From assembly GCA_002070375.1 (NCBI GenBank), contig MWDD01000002.1, positions 52,914 through 116,913 on the forward strand: a DNA stretch of 64,000 nucleotides, read 5' to 3'. Source of the stretch: a bacterium ADurb.Bin157 (lineage in GTDB: Bacteria > Muiribacteriota > Ozemobacteria > Ozemobacterales > Ozemobacteraceae). Positions 1 through 7,622 of the stretch are shown here, piece after piece. The notes under the pieces are model-generated. The model was not told where the DNA came from. It was given only the letters and a program-made list of their open reading frames with translations, and made no database searches. Position 1 is the stretch's first letter. Every line of letters begins with the position of its first letter. The position numbers and the translations under genes were made by a program.

Positions 1-463
1 ATTCGTCGATATATTTTTCTGAAATTTGAACGCCGGTTATCTTACCAATGAACATTACATGTGAGCCTAAGTCTATTTCTGAGTGAACGTCACATTCAAT
101 ATTTATAGGGCATTCTAAAATTATTGGAACTCCTCCCGAAGAACTTTTCCCCTTAGATAGGCCGGTAAGATGAAATTTATCTTCATTTTTTCCGGATATT
201 ACTCCGCAAATATCAGTTGCTTTTACTAATGTTTTATCCGGTATATTTACAACAAACTTTTTTGAATTTGAAATTAAGTCAAAAGAATACCGCTCCCGCC
301 TAATTGATATGCTTAGCATTGGTGGTTCTGAATTAACAGTTCCGACCCAAGCTACTGTAATAATGTTGTCGTGTCCGTTTAAATCTGAACAGGTAACCAT
401 AACCACAGGGACAGGCGCGAGAATAGTTCCGGGTTTCCATAATACTTTATTTTGATTTGCCAT
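1..463 (-). CDS. Flavin reductase-like (flavoredoxin-type) protein, C-terminus beyond the window
   Basis: I translated this frame by hand; it opens with ATG at 461-463 and stays open to the window edge, so about 154 N-terminal residues are present and the C-terminus is missing. The N-terminus (MANQNKVLWKPGTILAPVPV), a central TVAWVGTVNSEPPMLSISI stretch and the following RRERYSFDLI are typical of the FMN-binding split-barrel flavin reductase/flavoredoxin family. Family members bind FMN and act as cytoplasmic electron carriers or NAD(P)H:flavin reductases; the physiological partner cannot be told here. The stop of the upstream HEAT-repeat gene lies only 11 bases before this ATG on the same strand, so the two are probably cotranscribed. 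Family assignment is good; the specific reaction is unknown. Confidence 0.8.
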   Translation of the reverse strand, partial: MANQNKVLWKPGTILAPVPVVMVTCSDLNGHDNIITVAWVGTVNSEPPMLSISIRRERYSFDLISNSKKFVVNIPDKTLVKATDICGVISGKNEDKFHLTGLSKGKSSSGGVPIILECPINIECDVHSEIDLGSHVMFIGKITGVQISEKYIDE

Positions 464-474
464 TTTTACTCCAT

Positions 475-2505
475 TTAACCACCTAAAGCCCAGATTAGAA
501 TATATGCGCATAAAATTCCCCACGCAATAGCGGCTAGAACTAAAACTACTATAGTTGCCTTACTGCGCATTTCTTTAATTGTCTCGGCTTTTTCAACAAT
601 ATCTTTGTTTTTTTCTGCTTTTGTTTCTTCGGTCTTGCTTACTTTTTTGAGATTTTGAATTCTCTCTTCTTTCTGGATATTTTTCTCTATTTCAAACTTT
701 TTAGCAACTTCTTTTATTAAATCATCAGGAGATTTTTCATGATTTAAAGTTACGGATAACTTTTCTGCAATAATATTTAAAGCGTTATCCATTTCTTTTT
801 TTTCGGATATTCTTTTTGTATTAGCTATTTTATAAACCTGATAAAGTGTTTCTTTTTCAGGGTTTGAGGCTAATACAGTAGAAATTTTTTCAATCAGCTC
901 CAGACTATTTTCTTTTGCTAATGCATTAATTAAAGGCTTTTTTACAATATTAAAGTCTAACAGCATAGAGGTTGAAATGCCTATGGTGCGTTGTTTTGTG
1001 TTCTGTGAGCTGATCATGCCGGTTAATAAGCTTTCGATTCTTTCACTGTCGATTTCTGCGAAAACTCTTGTTGCAGTCATTCTAATTTTTCCATTTTTTT
1101 GTTGTAAAAACTGAGGCAAATAAAGACATAAAAATTCAGGGTCAAGTTTTGCCAAGGCTTTTATTGATGAACAAACAATGTCCGGGTTATCTGACCGACA
1201 GAAAGTTTTAATTTTCTCTGCGTCATTTGGGTCACCAAATTTGCCCATTAAATTTATAAACGAAGCCAGTTCCTTCCCAATAGCTAACGTCATATAAGCT
1301 TGAAGCTTTCCTCTATTGGCATTAAAGTAATCAATATTGATTTTTGCCAGAAATTTAATCTTATCTTTTTCAGTTAAAAACTTATAATTTTCAATATCAT
1401 TTGTAGAGAGTTCTTCTTTTTTTTGTATAACATTCTCTTTAATTTCTTCTACTTCTGTCACCTTTGGCAAAATGTTAACATCGTTTTGTGATACTTGTTT
1501 AATATCTTCTTTGAGATTGTCTTCGCTTTGATTGAAAGTATTTGCTTTATATTTTAAATCAGTTAAATAGTCTTGAACAGAACCATGAATTATTTCTTTC
1601 TTCTGCAATTCTCTGATTACGGCGAAAATAATCCCCTTAATTAAGCTTTGTTGCTCACCCTTAAGATTCTTGTTTACCCAAAATATCCTAAAAGGTAAAT
1701 CTTTGTTTGCATTTTTTACAAAGATTTTGGATATTCGCATAAGCGATGTAGTATCAGAAGTTTCGGTTAATAATCGAATTAAGTAGGGTTCAATATCTTT
1801 GTATGAGAAAAAGTCAGCATAATGCAGAGCAAGCGCTTTTTCTGAAGTGTTTTTCGAGAACATCAATTCTACAAAATGCTTGATTGCTTCTTTTTTGTTC
1901 CATTTATATAAAACTTGTATAGCTTGCGCTTTCATATCGCTTTTGGGTGAATTTAAAAGAGGCTCTACAATTCCTTGAAGGTTTGTCGGGTCTATCGTTT
2001 CAAGGGCATCAATTGCTGAACTTAAAATTATAGGGTTATAATGCCTGGTAAGCTCAAGAAGTGTTTGAACGTCCTCAAATCCACCATATTTTTTAAAAAA
2101 TAAACAAAAGGACGGTAAAATTTCCTCGGGAAAATTTTGCCAATTAGCTTTTCTGATTGCATCTGCCGCTAAAAATGCTTCAGCAACGTTTAATGCTAGA
2201 ATTGCAAGCGCAAGGTCATCGATTTTGCTATCGTCTTGAAGTAATAATGCAAAAATTTTAAAATCTACTTTTAAATTGATTTTTTTGATTTTACTTGCCG
2301 CAAGCCGAAGTGTTTTTCTTAATTGAAACTTGAGGATATTGTTTTTTTCTAAATCAAAAGCTTTTTTAATAATAGCTGCTTCAGATTTTGTGGGTAATCT
2401 TGAGTCGATCTCGTTTAAGCAAGCTAAGACAAGGTTTCCGCTTCCACTTGTTAAGTCGGTGTATAGTTTATTTGCAGCAATTTGGTTTACCGTGTTTATA
2501 AGCAT
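475..2505 (-). CDS. HEAT-repeat protein with C-terminal membrane anchor
   Basis: This 676-residue protein is almost entirely alpha-helical repeats of the HEAT type, for example SSAIDALETIDPTNLQGIVE and CSSIKALAKLDPEFLCLYLP. The repeats form two blocks separated by a charged, low-complexity linker at about residues 330-380. A lysine- and glutamate-rich stretch (about 600-645) is followed by one hydrophobic segment at the extreme C-terminus (ATIVVLVLAAIAWGILCAYI), which suggests a tail-anchored inner-membrane protein with a cytoplasmic repeat domain. I see no N-terminal signal peptide and no catalytic motif. HEAT solenoids usually act as protein-binding scaffolds. It is one of three large HEAT proteins within the first 10 kb, although it is clearly more diverged than the tandem pair at 5-10 kb. 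The specific role is unknown. Confidence 0.75.
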   Translation of the reverse strand: MLINTVNQIAANKLYTDLTSGSGNLVLACLNEIDSRLPTKSEAAIIKKAFDLEKNNILKFQLRKTLRLAASKIKKINLKVDFKIFALLLQDDSKIDDLALAILALNVAEAFLAADAIRKANWQNFPEEILPSFCLFFKKYGGFEDVQTLLELTRHYNPIILSSAIDALETIDPTNLQGIVEPLLNSPKSDMKAQAIQVLYKWNKKEAIKHFVELMFSKNTSEKALALHYADFFSYKDIEPYLIRLLTETSDTTSLMRISKIFVKNANKDLPFRIFWVNKNLKGEQQSLIKGIIFAVIRELQKKEIIHGSVQDYLTDLKYKANTFNQSEDNLKEDIKQVSQNDVNILPKVTEVEEIKENVIQKKEELSTNDIENYKFLTEKDKIKFLAKINIDYFNANRGKLQAYMTLAIGKELASFINLMGKFGDPNDAEKIKTFCRSDNPDIVCSSIKALAKLDPEFLCLYLPQFLQQKNGKIRMTATRVFAEIDSERIESLLTGMISSQNTKQRTIGISTSMLLDFNIVKKPLINALAKENSLELIEKISTVLASNPEKETLYQVYKIANTKRISEKKEMDNALNIIAEKLSVTLNHEKSPDDLIKEVAKKFEIEKNIQKEERIQNLKKVSKTEETKAEKNKDIVEKAETIKEMRSKATIVVLVLAAIAWGILCAYILIWALGG

Positions 2506-2592
2506 ACTTTAAGATTACCTTGATTTCGATAAAAATCAATATATTTATATAGACATTATTGCATAAACGGATATTTTAATATGGGGGAAATT

Positions 2593-2862
2593 ATGAACAA
2601 GAAATATATTACTACTTTGTTGCTAATTTTGTTTTTGCTTACATTTATTGCTAATACAAGGTTAAGTGCCAAGCGCAAGCCTATTGTAGTTCCAACTCAC
2701 AATTCTTATGTGCTTGTTCACGGAGCACATTTGTGGCCTGTTCATGGTTATTACAGTTTGCACCCTGCCGTTATGCCGGAAATTATCAGTACAATAGTCT
2801 GTCTTCCTGCTTGGAATGGCGTTTTTTGGGCCTATAAATACACGGTAATTCCAAAATATTAA
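2593..2862 (+). CDS. Small secreted protein, function unknown
   Basis: The product is 89 residues from the ATG at 2593. An in-frame ATG at 2581 is less likely, because the GGGGGA at 2583-2588 is a good ribosome binding site only for the 2593 start. Residues 1-26 (MNKKYITTLLLILFLLTFIA and following) form a clear signal peptide ending near RLSA. The mature part of about 63 residues is rich in His, Tyr and Pro, with HGAHLWPVHGYYSLHP at its centre and a single Cys. It has no transmembrane segment after the signal. I do not recognise the family. It is a single-gene unit lying between the divergently read HEAT gene and the convergently read corrinoid adenosyltransferase gene. Confidence 0.6.
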   Translation: MNKKYITTLLLILFLLTFIANTRLSAKRKPIVVPTHNSYVLVHGAHLWPVHGYYSLHPAVMPEIISTIVCLPAWNGVFWAYKYTVIPKY

Positions 2863-2880
2863 TGATTCGTTTTTATCAGA

Positions 2881-3405
2881 TTAGTATTCTATTCCTTCTC
2901 GCGCTTGCACTCCTTTATCAAAATAGTGTTTGATTTTATTCATAGATGTTATTAGATCAGCTTTTTGTAAGAGCTTTTCATCATCACATCTGCCTGTCAT
3001 TATAACTTCAAGCTTTTTAGGAATAATCGAAATAAGATCTAAAATCGCTGTTCGTTCCAATAACCCATAGGTCATTGCAGTTAATATTTCGTCTAAAACC
3101 AATACATCAATATCCGGTCTGTTTAGCATTTCAAAAACCTTAGATAAGCCCCTTTTTGCCTCTGCTATGTCTTCGTTAGTGGTTCCGAATCTAAACTTAC
3201 CGTTAAGAGTCATTCTTTCAAGGCCTGTAACATAATACTCGATGCCTAACTTGTCAAAGACAGTAAATTCACTGTGTCTGTATGATTTAGAGCCTTTGTC
3301 AAAAGCAATGAGCGCCGTTTTTTTATTAGCTCCGTAGGCTCTGATTATTAGACCTATTCCGGCTGTTGTTTTGCCTTTTCCATCACCTATGTATGCATGT
3401 ATCAT
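2881..3405 (-). CDS. cobO: Corrinoid adenosyltransferase (CobA/CobO/BtuR type)
   Basis: This enzyme transfers the 5'-deoxyadenosyl group of ATP to cob(I)alamin or a cobinamide precursor, making the coenzyme form of B12 in the cytoplasm. The 174-residue length matches the family. The Walker-A-like GDGKGKTTAGIGL lies at residues 7-19, the FDKGSKSYRHSEF segment follows, and VLDEILTAMTYGLL carries the conserved acidic DE at about residue 105. No other cobalamin gene is in the window, so this is more likely salvage or maturation than part of a complete pathway. It follows the unknown secreted-protein gene by 14 bases on the same strand and is probably the last gene of that operon, an unexpected partner for envelope proteins. 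Confidence 0.9.
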   Translation of the reverse strand: MIHAYIGDGKGKTTAGIGLIIRAYGANKKTALIAFDKGSKSYRHSEFTVFDKLGIEYYVTGLERMTLNGKFRFGTTNEDIAEAKRGLSKVFEMLNRPDIDVLVLDEILTAMTYGLLERTAILDLISIIPKKLEVIMTGRCDDEKLLQKADLITSMNKIKHYFDKGVQAREGIEY

Positions 3406-3419
3406 TTAATTAGTCCTTA

Positions 3420-4184
3420 TTAAAAAGTTATGTCAAACTCCGAACCGAAAAGCGTATCTTCTTCCATGAGCACCGGGATCGGTGTGGGTTTTGTCGGCTT
3501 AGTCGGTTTAATAATTGTTAACGGCTCGTTTTTCACGGGCTCTGTTTGTATAACATCGGCATTTTGAATCGGCTTATTAGTAGTAGTCGTTTGCAACGGT
3601 TCTTTCTTGCCGGGGAACGATTCGTTAACAATAAATTCGCTTTTGGCTGTTTGTTTATTTTCTACTTGTACAACATTGAAATGTCTTTCTCTTTTTCCTG
3701 TCATATCCCATAAACTGTATATGTGTTTCCATTCTTCGATTTTTTTATTAACATCAATAACTTTTTCAAATATAAAATAATCAATGTTCGTTTGCTTGGG
3801 TAAAATAGTGGCTATGACCGGCTTAAGCCAAGTTGCCGTTGGTTTCTTTTTAAAATTCATTAAAATTAGGCAGGAATCATTGCTTAGATAGGCTCTGTCA
3901 ATTTGCGTTTCTGTGAAATCAAATAGTGTTTTTCCCGGTATCCACAAAAAAACCATAAATCTGTCAAAATCTAGTGTCGGTTCTTTCTCGTCAATACCTG
4001 ACTCTGACCAGAAAGAATGAAATTCATTCAAATCTTTGATTATCGAAAATGGTCTTTCAGGTTTATAATTACATCTGTTGCTTTTCCATTCGTTATAGAT
4101 GGGTAGATAAATTTGTTGAGAAAATAAAAAATGAGGAACAAATAGTAAAAACAAAAATAGTAATATGGGTCTTGTTTTTTGCAT
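3420..4184 (-). CDS. Secreted protein of unknown function with Pro/Thr-rich tail
   Basis: The 254-residue product starts with a signal peptide (MQKTRPILLFLFLLFVPHFL, cleavage near FSQ). Next comes a globular region of about 130 residues containing several aromatic-rich strands (NEFHSFWSESGIDEKEP, RFMVFLWIPGKTLFDF). The C-terminal third is low complexity, with Thr/Lys/Pro repeats (KPTKPTKPTPIP), and ends with an acidic stretch. Its ATG overlaps the stop codon of the upstream STN-like gene by one base (TAATG), which points to translational coupling and a shared envelope role. I do not recognise the family. The proline-rich tail could span the periplasm or cell wall, which is inference. Confidence 0.6.
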   Translation of the reverse strand: MQKTRPILLFLFLLFVPHFLFSQQIYLPIYNEWKSNRCNYKPERPFSIIKDLNEFHSFWSESGIDEKEPTLDFDRFMVFLWIPGKTLFDFTETQIDRAYLSNDSCLILMNFKKKPTATWLKPVIATILPKQTNIDYFIFEKVIDVNKKIEEWKHIYSLWDMTGKRERHFNVVQVENKQTAKSEFIVNESFPGKKEPLQTTTTNKPIQNADVIQTEPVKNEPLTIIKPTKPTKPTPIPVLMEEDTLFGSEFDITF

Positions 4185-5026
4185 TATTTGATTTCTAAAA
4201 AATCCGCATGTTCAATAAGCTTAAAGTTGTTGAAAAAAACAATCATTGAAAGTATTTCGTGCCATTCCCGATCTCGCAAGCTACAATAAAGAGGAATCAT
4301 AGAGGGCTTATTCCAAACTATGTTTACCCCTGTTTTTAGTGCAATATCTTGTATTGTTTGATCCAAAGGCCTTCCGTTTGAAACTACCGACCCCTTATTG
4401 TTAAAAGCTTTGTATTTTTTGCCAAGTCTTAAGCTGTTATAGTTATGGATTTGTTTTGAGAATTGTTCCCAACCTCTGCCATCAATGTGCACGGGCGATG
4501 ATAAAATCAACCCTTTGTATGTGTGAAATCGATGGTTTGGTGACACAATAGCAGACATCATGCCCCCTAGACTTTTAGAGTGGTGATGCAAAGTGTTATA
4601 TGAAATGCTTTGTGCGCTACATAAATAATCTTTTTGAAATGCACTTGCCGTAAGACTGACTAATTTCCAGATTGGTAAAGCGCTTGTTAGTATAATATTG
4701 TCTTTTGATTCTGTTGGCAGCTTTACTTCAGGAGAGAAAGAAAAATACTTCCTTCTCGTGGGCGCGTACATAACCACGGCATCGCAGGTAATTCTTATTA
4801 CTCGAAGGTCGGTGCCTATCATATAGCCTTCTGTGGCCAAAATTTCATGGCCGTTCCACCTTAGCCAAGCAGCTCCGCCGCCGTTTTTTAGCGAAACCAA
4901 GCCGTCCACAACTATTTCTTGCGGCTTTTCTATGCCGATAGCTAAAAGGATTTGAACGGGTGCAAATATAATTAAAAAAACAAGCAAAATAATGTTATAT
5001 TTAAAACAATAAGCATTTGTCGTCAT
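4184..5026 (-). CDS. Secreted protein with C-terminal secretin/STN-like domain
   Basis: This is the first gene of a three-gene minus-strand operon; the ATG at 5026 is preceded by an AGGAG site. Residues 1 to about 30 form a signal peptide (hydrophobic core IILLVFLIIFAPVQILLA). The middle (about 40-200) is beta-rich with no family I recognise. The last 60 residues (LDQTIQDIALKTGVNIVW, then SLRDREWHEILSMIVFFNNF and a final FLEIK) follow the pattern of the secretin/TonB short N-terminal (STN) domain. That domain is found in the periplasmic part of type II/IV pilus secretins and of TonB-dependent transducers. There is no pore-forming secretin domain here and none encoded next door, so any secretion role is inference. 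Confidence 0.55.
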   Translation of the reverse strand: MTTNAYCFKYNIILLVFLIIFAPVQILLAIGIEKPQEIVVDGLVSLKNGGGAAWLRWNGHEILATEGYMIGTDLRVIRITCDAVVMYAPTRRKYFSFSPEVKLPTESKDNIILTSALPIWKLVSLTASAFQKDYLCSAQSISYNTLHHHSKSLGGMMSAIVSPNHRFHTYKGLILSSPVHIDGRGWEQFSKQIHNYNSLRLGKKYKAFNNKGSVVSNGRPLDQTIQDIALKTGVNIVWNKPSMIPLYCSLRDREWHEILSMIVFFNNFKLIEHADFLEIK

Positions 5027-5104
5027 TATGGTTCTCCTAATTATTATAATATAAGCTTTTAAGAACTAATTACAAGACAAAATGTATTTCAATGATTTAT
5101 AATA

Positions 5105-5133
5105 TTGAAACTTAACATTATTTGTGCTTTAAT
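5105..5133 (+). promoter_or_regulatory. Candidate promoter of the tandem HEAT-repeat operon
   Basis: TTGAAA at 5105-5110 and TTTAAT at 5128-5133 are separated by 17 bases, a sigma-70-like arrangement. The HEAT gene starts at 5165 with GAGGAAAA just upstream, leaving a leader of about 25 bases. Confidence 0.45.
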
Positions 5134-5164
5134 ACAAGGCTGATGGGTGTAGAGGAAAACAATA

Positions 5165-7615
5165 ATGGCTCTTTTCGTAAAGAAAGTAACTGATCCCGAA
5201 GAAGCATTTCAGCGTCTTATTAAAAAAGATAAAAAAGCTTCTGACGGTGCTAAAGCGGAATTTGTTGCCAGCATGAATCATGGGCTGGTAGAATTTCTTT
5301 GCGACAAATTTAATGAAACAGAAGAGCAAGAGAATCGTTTACTTATCCTTGAAACTTTTTCAGCCTACAAAGAAAATCTGAGCGAAGAAGATTTTCGCGT
5401 AATTTTAAAGCTCTTTACGAATTCAGATGTTTTGTTAAAAGAAGTATTTAAAGAAATTCTTAGCGGATTAAACGAACACAATTTAAAAGCGGCAACAGAA
5501 ATTTTAACAACATCGATGGATCCTGATGTCCACAAAACCATTCAATATGGAATTGAAAATTCAGGCGTTCTGGGCAGAATTCTAGAAAAATGGAATAAGT
5601 TTTCGTTAAAAGACCAGATTATTTATATTGAAGAAATTGTATTGATTCAAAGTCCAAAAACTTATCCAATTTTTCTCGAAATAATGAAGGAAGAAGCAAA
5701 TGAAGCTAATAAAGATGATAAAAAAATCCTTCAAGTTGAGTTTTCTAAACACCTTGATAAAATAAAAAATCCTGATTTTATGGATTTGTGTATTAAAGAG
5801 TTGCCCCTAATCGCATCTTCTATGCGATATCCGCTTTTTAAAAGCTTACAAGGACATGGGAAAGCGTTCTTTGAAAAGTTTTTTGATGGTTTATCTAAAA
5901 AAAGTGAGAATTTAAGGCTGCAATCTATAAAAATAATGGATCAGCTCGTGGATCCCAATTCTTACCCATATCTATTTCCTTATTTGCTTGATACCGCAAA
6001 GTCTGTTCCCTCTACTACAGCCGAAGCAATATCAAAGATTGTTAAAAACTTCTGTGATGAACTTGAAGGTCTTGGAGAAGAAGGTCGAAAATCCAAGGCC
6101 ATAAAAGAGAAACTTGATTATTTTGTTACCCCGTTAGTTTTATGTCTTGATGATAGTTATTCCATGGTTATTAAAAGCATTACGGAATGCATCATAAGAA
6201 TTGGTAAATTCGAAGAAAATGTTATTCTTGCAAATCTTCCTTTGATCTACAAACATAGCGAGAGCTATTTTACGAACTATTTACGAGGCCTTGACGTAAA
6301 CAATAGAAAACGCCTTTTGATAAAGGCTTGTTGCTATGAAAATATTGAAACAGGAAAAACCGCGTTGACGTTGCTCTCAGATCCTTCCGAAGGATACGTA
6401 ATAGAAACACTCAACACTCTTATCTTAGAACATTTTTTAAGCATACCAAAAGCAATTCAGGTCGGTATCATTAATTTAATGAATGACCCTAAAATGCAAA
6501 ATTATGCAACTGAAATTATCAATCACAAAGATCCTGAATTTAGGAAAAACATTGTTAAAACTCTTGGCGAATCCGGAGCTCCTAACGCATTAACACTTAT
6601 TGGCACTAAAATAAGAGATCCTGAAGTCAGCATAAGAGAAGAAATATTAAACATTCTTGATCTGCCTCATTTTAAAAATATGGGGGCTCTTGATCTGATG
6701 ATTGTTTTATTGTCAGACATAAATGCTGACTTAGTAATAAAAACCATTGAAAAAATTAGAGAATATGATGAACCAAAGGTTATTTTGGCCTTAACCAAGT
6801 TGTTGTCGTGTGCAGATCAAAAGCTTAGAAAATCAGCTCATGAAGCAATTGCCTACATAACAAAACGGAAGTATTTGTCCGGGTTTCTACAGATGAGTCC
6901 TGAAGCACGGCTTGCGGTTGGAATGTCTTTAATAAAAATGGACCCTACTTTTTTAGAAGAAACAACTAAAAATCTTTCTGATAACGAGCCATCTGTAAGG
7001 TTACTTTCTGCACAAATATTAGAGTCTTTGTATTTGTCTATAAATCCTGATTTGAAAGCTAATTTGATTGTTGCCATACAGGATCCTGATCCTAAAGTTC
7101 GATCTGTCGTTGTGATGATTTTAGGGCGTATAGGCGGTGTTTCTGTTGAGGCGCTTCTCGTTAGTTGCCTTTCTGATCGTGATGACAGAGTTAGAGCTAA
7201 TGCAGTGGAAGCTTTGTTGTCTGTTGCCGATATATCTATTGCCGATAAAATTTTACCTTGTTTGACAGACACTAATAATAGAGTACGTGGCAACGCAATA
7301 ATGACGTTATGGAAACTTGGTTACTATAAAGTATATGATTCTATTGTAGAAATGTTTAGAAGCAATGATAAATGGATGCGGGCTTCTGTTGCTTTTGCAA
7401 TAGGCGAATTAAAGGATATAAGATTTTTGCCGGTTCTTGTTAATAACTTAAATGATAAAGATCCCGATGTCAGAAGAAACGTTGTTAAGGCACTTTCTAA
7501 AGTAGCTGATCCCTATACACTTGCCCCATATATAAGACCATTGCGTTTTGATACAGATGAGAAAGTCCGTAAGGAGGTGGCTGCTGCCCTTACTATCAAG
7601 CAACAGCCCCGATAA
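5165..7615 (+). CDS. Large HEAT-repeat protein, first of a paralogous pair
   Basis: The product is 816 residues of alpha-alpha solenoid with no signal peptide or membrane segment, so probably cytoplasmic. Repeats are clearest in the last 280 residues, where degenerate 31-33 residue units contain DPDPKVRSVVVMILGRIGG, DRDDRVRANAVEALLSVAD and DKDPDVRRNVVKALSKVAD, the PBS-lyase-type HEAT signature (D..VR..A...L). The N-terminal 450 residues are more diverged helical repeats. Its C-terminal region aligns by eye with the product of the next gene, including the spacer TKRKYLSGFLQMSPEARLAV (TKLKYKENFNKMPVEIRKLA there), so the pair arose by duplication. No catalytic residues are visible; a scaffold or adaptor role is likely but unproven. 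Confidence 0.75.
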   Translation: MALFVKKVTDPEEAFQRLIKKDKKASDGAKAEFVASMNHGLVEFLCDKFNETEEQENRLLILETFSAYKENLSEEDFRVILKLFTNSDVLLKEVFKEILSGLNEHNLKAATEILTTSMDPDVHKTIQYGIENSGVLGRILEKWNKFSLKDQIIYIEEIVLIQSPKTYPIFLEIMKEEANEANKDDKKILQVEFSKHLDKIKNPDFMDLCIKELPLIASSMRYPLFKSLQGHGKAFFEKFFDGLSKKSENLRLQSIKIMDQLVDPNSYPYLFPYLLDTAKSVPSTTAEAISKIVKNFCDELEGLGEEGRKSKAIKEKLDYFVTPLVLCLDDSYSMVIKSITECIIRIGKFEENVILANLPLIYKHSESYFTNYLRGLDVNNRKRLLIKACCYENIETGKTALTLLSDPSEGYVIETLNTLILEHFLSIPKAIQVGIINLMNDPKMQNYATEIINHKDPEFRKNIVKTLGESGAPNALTLIGTKIRDPEVSIREEILNILDLPHFKNMGALDLMIVLLSDINADLVIKTIEKIREYDEPKVILALTKLLSCADQKLRKSAHEAIAYITKRKYLSGFLQMSPEARLAVGMSLIKMDPTFLEETTKNLSDNEPSVRLLSAQILESLYLSINPDLKANLIVAIQDPDPKVRSVVVMILGRIGGVSVEALLVSCLSDRDDRVRANAVEALLSVADISIADKILPCLTDTNNRVRGNAIMTLWKLGYYKVYDSIVEMFRSNDKWMRASVAFAIGELKDIRFLPVLVNNLNDKDPDVRRNVVKALSKVADPYTLAPYIRPLRFDTDEKVRKEVAAALTIKQQPR

Positions 7616-7622
7616 TAAAAAA

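Noticed and set aside
4184..4400. Full secretin channel
   Set aside because: Only an STN-like domain is visible; no secretin beta-barrel domain is encoded here or next door.
6853..7293. Long antisense frames within the HEAT genes
   Set aside because: The repeated codon pattern of HEAT units produces open antisense frames; sequence is low complexity and Ser/Thr-rich with no family resemblance.
7548..7622. Upstream extension of the second HEAT protein from a TTG
   Set aside because: It overlaps the preceding gene out of frame and encodes Arg-rich sequence that does not fit; ATG 7623 sits directly after the first stop.
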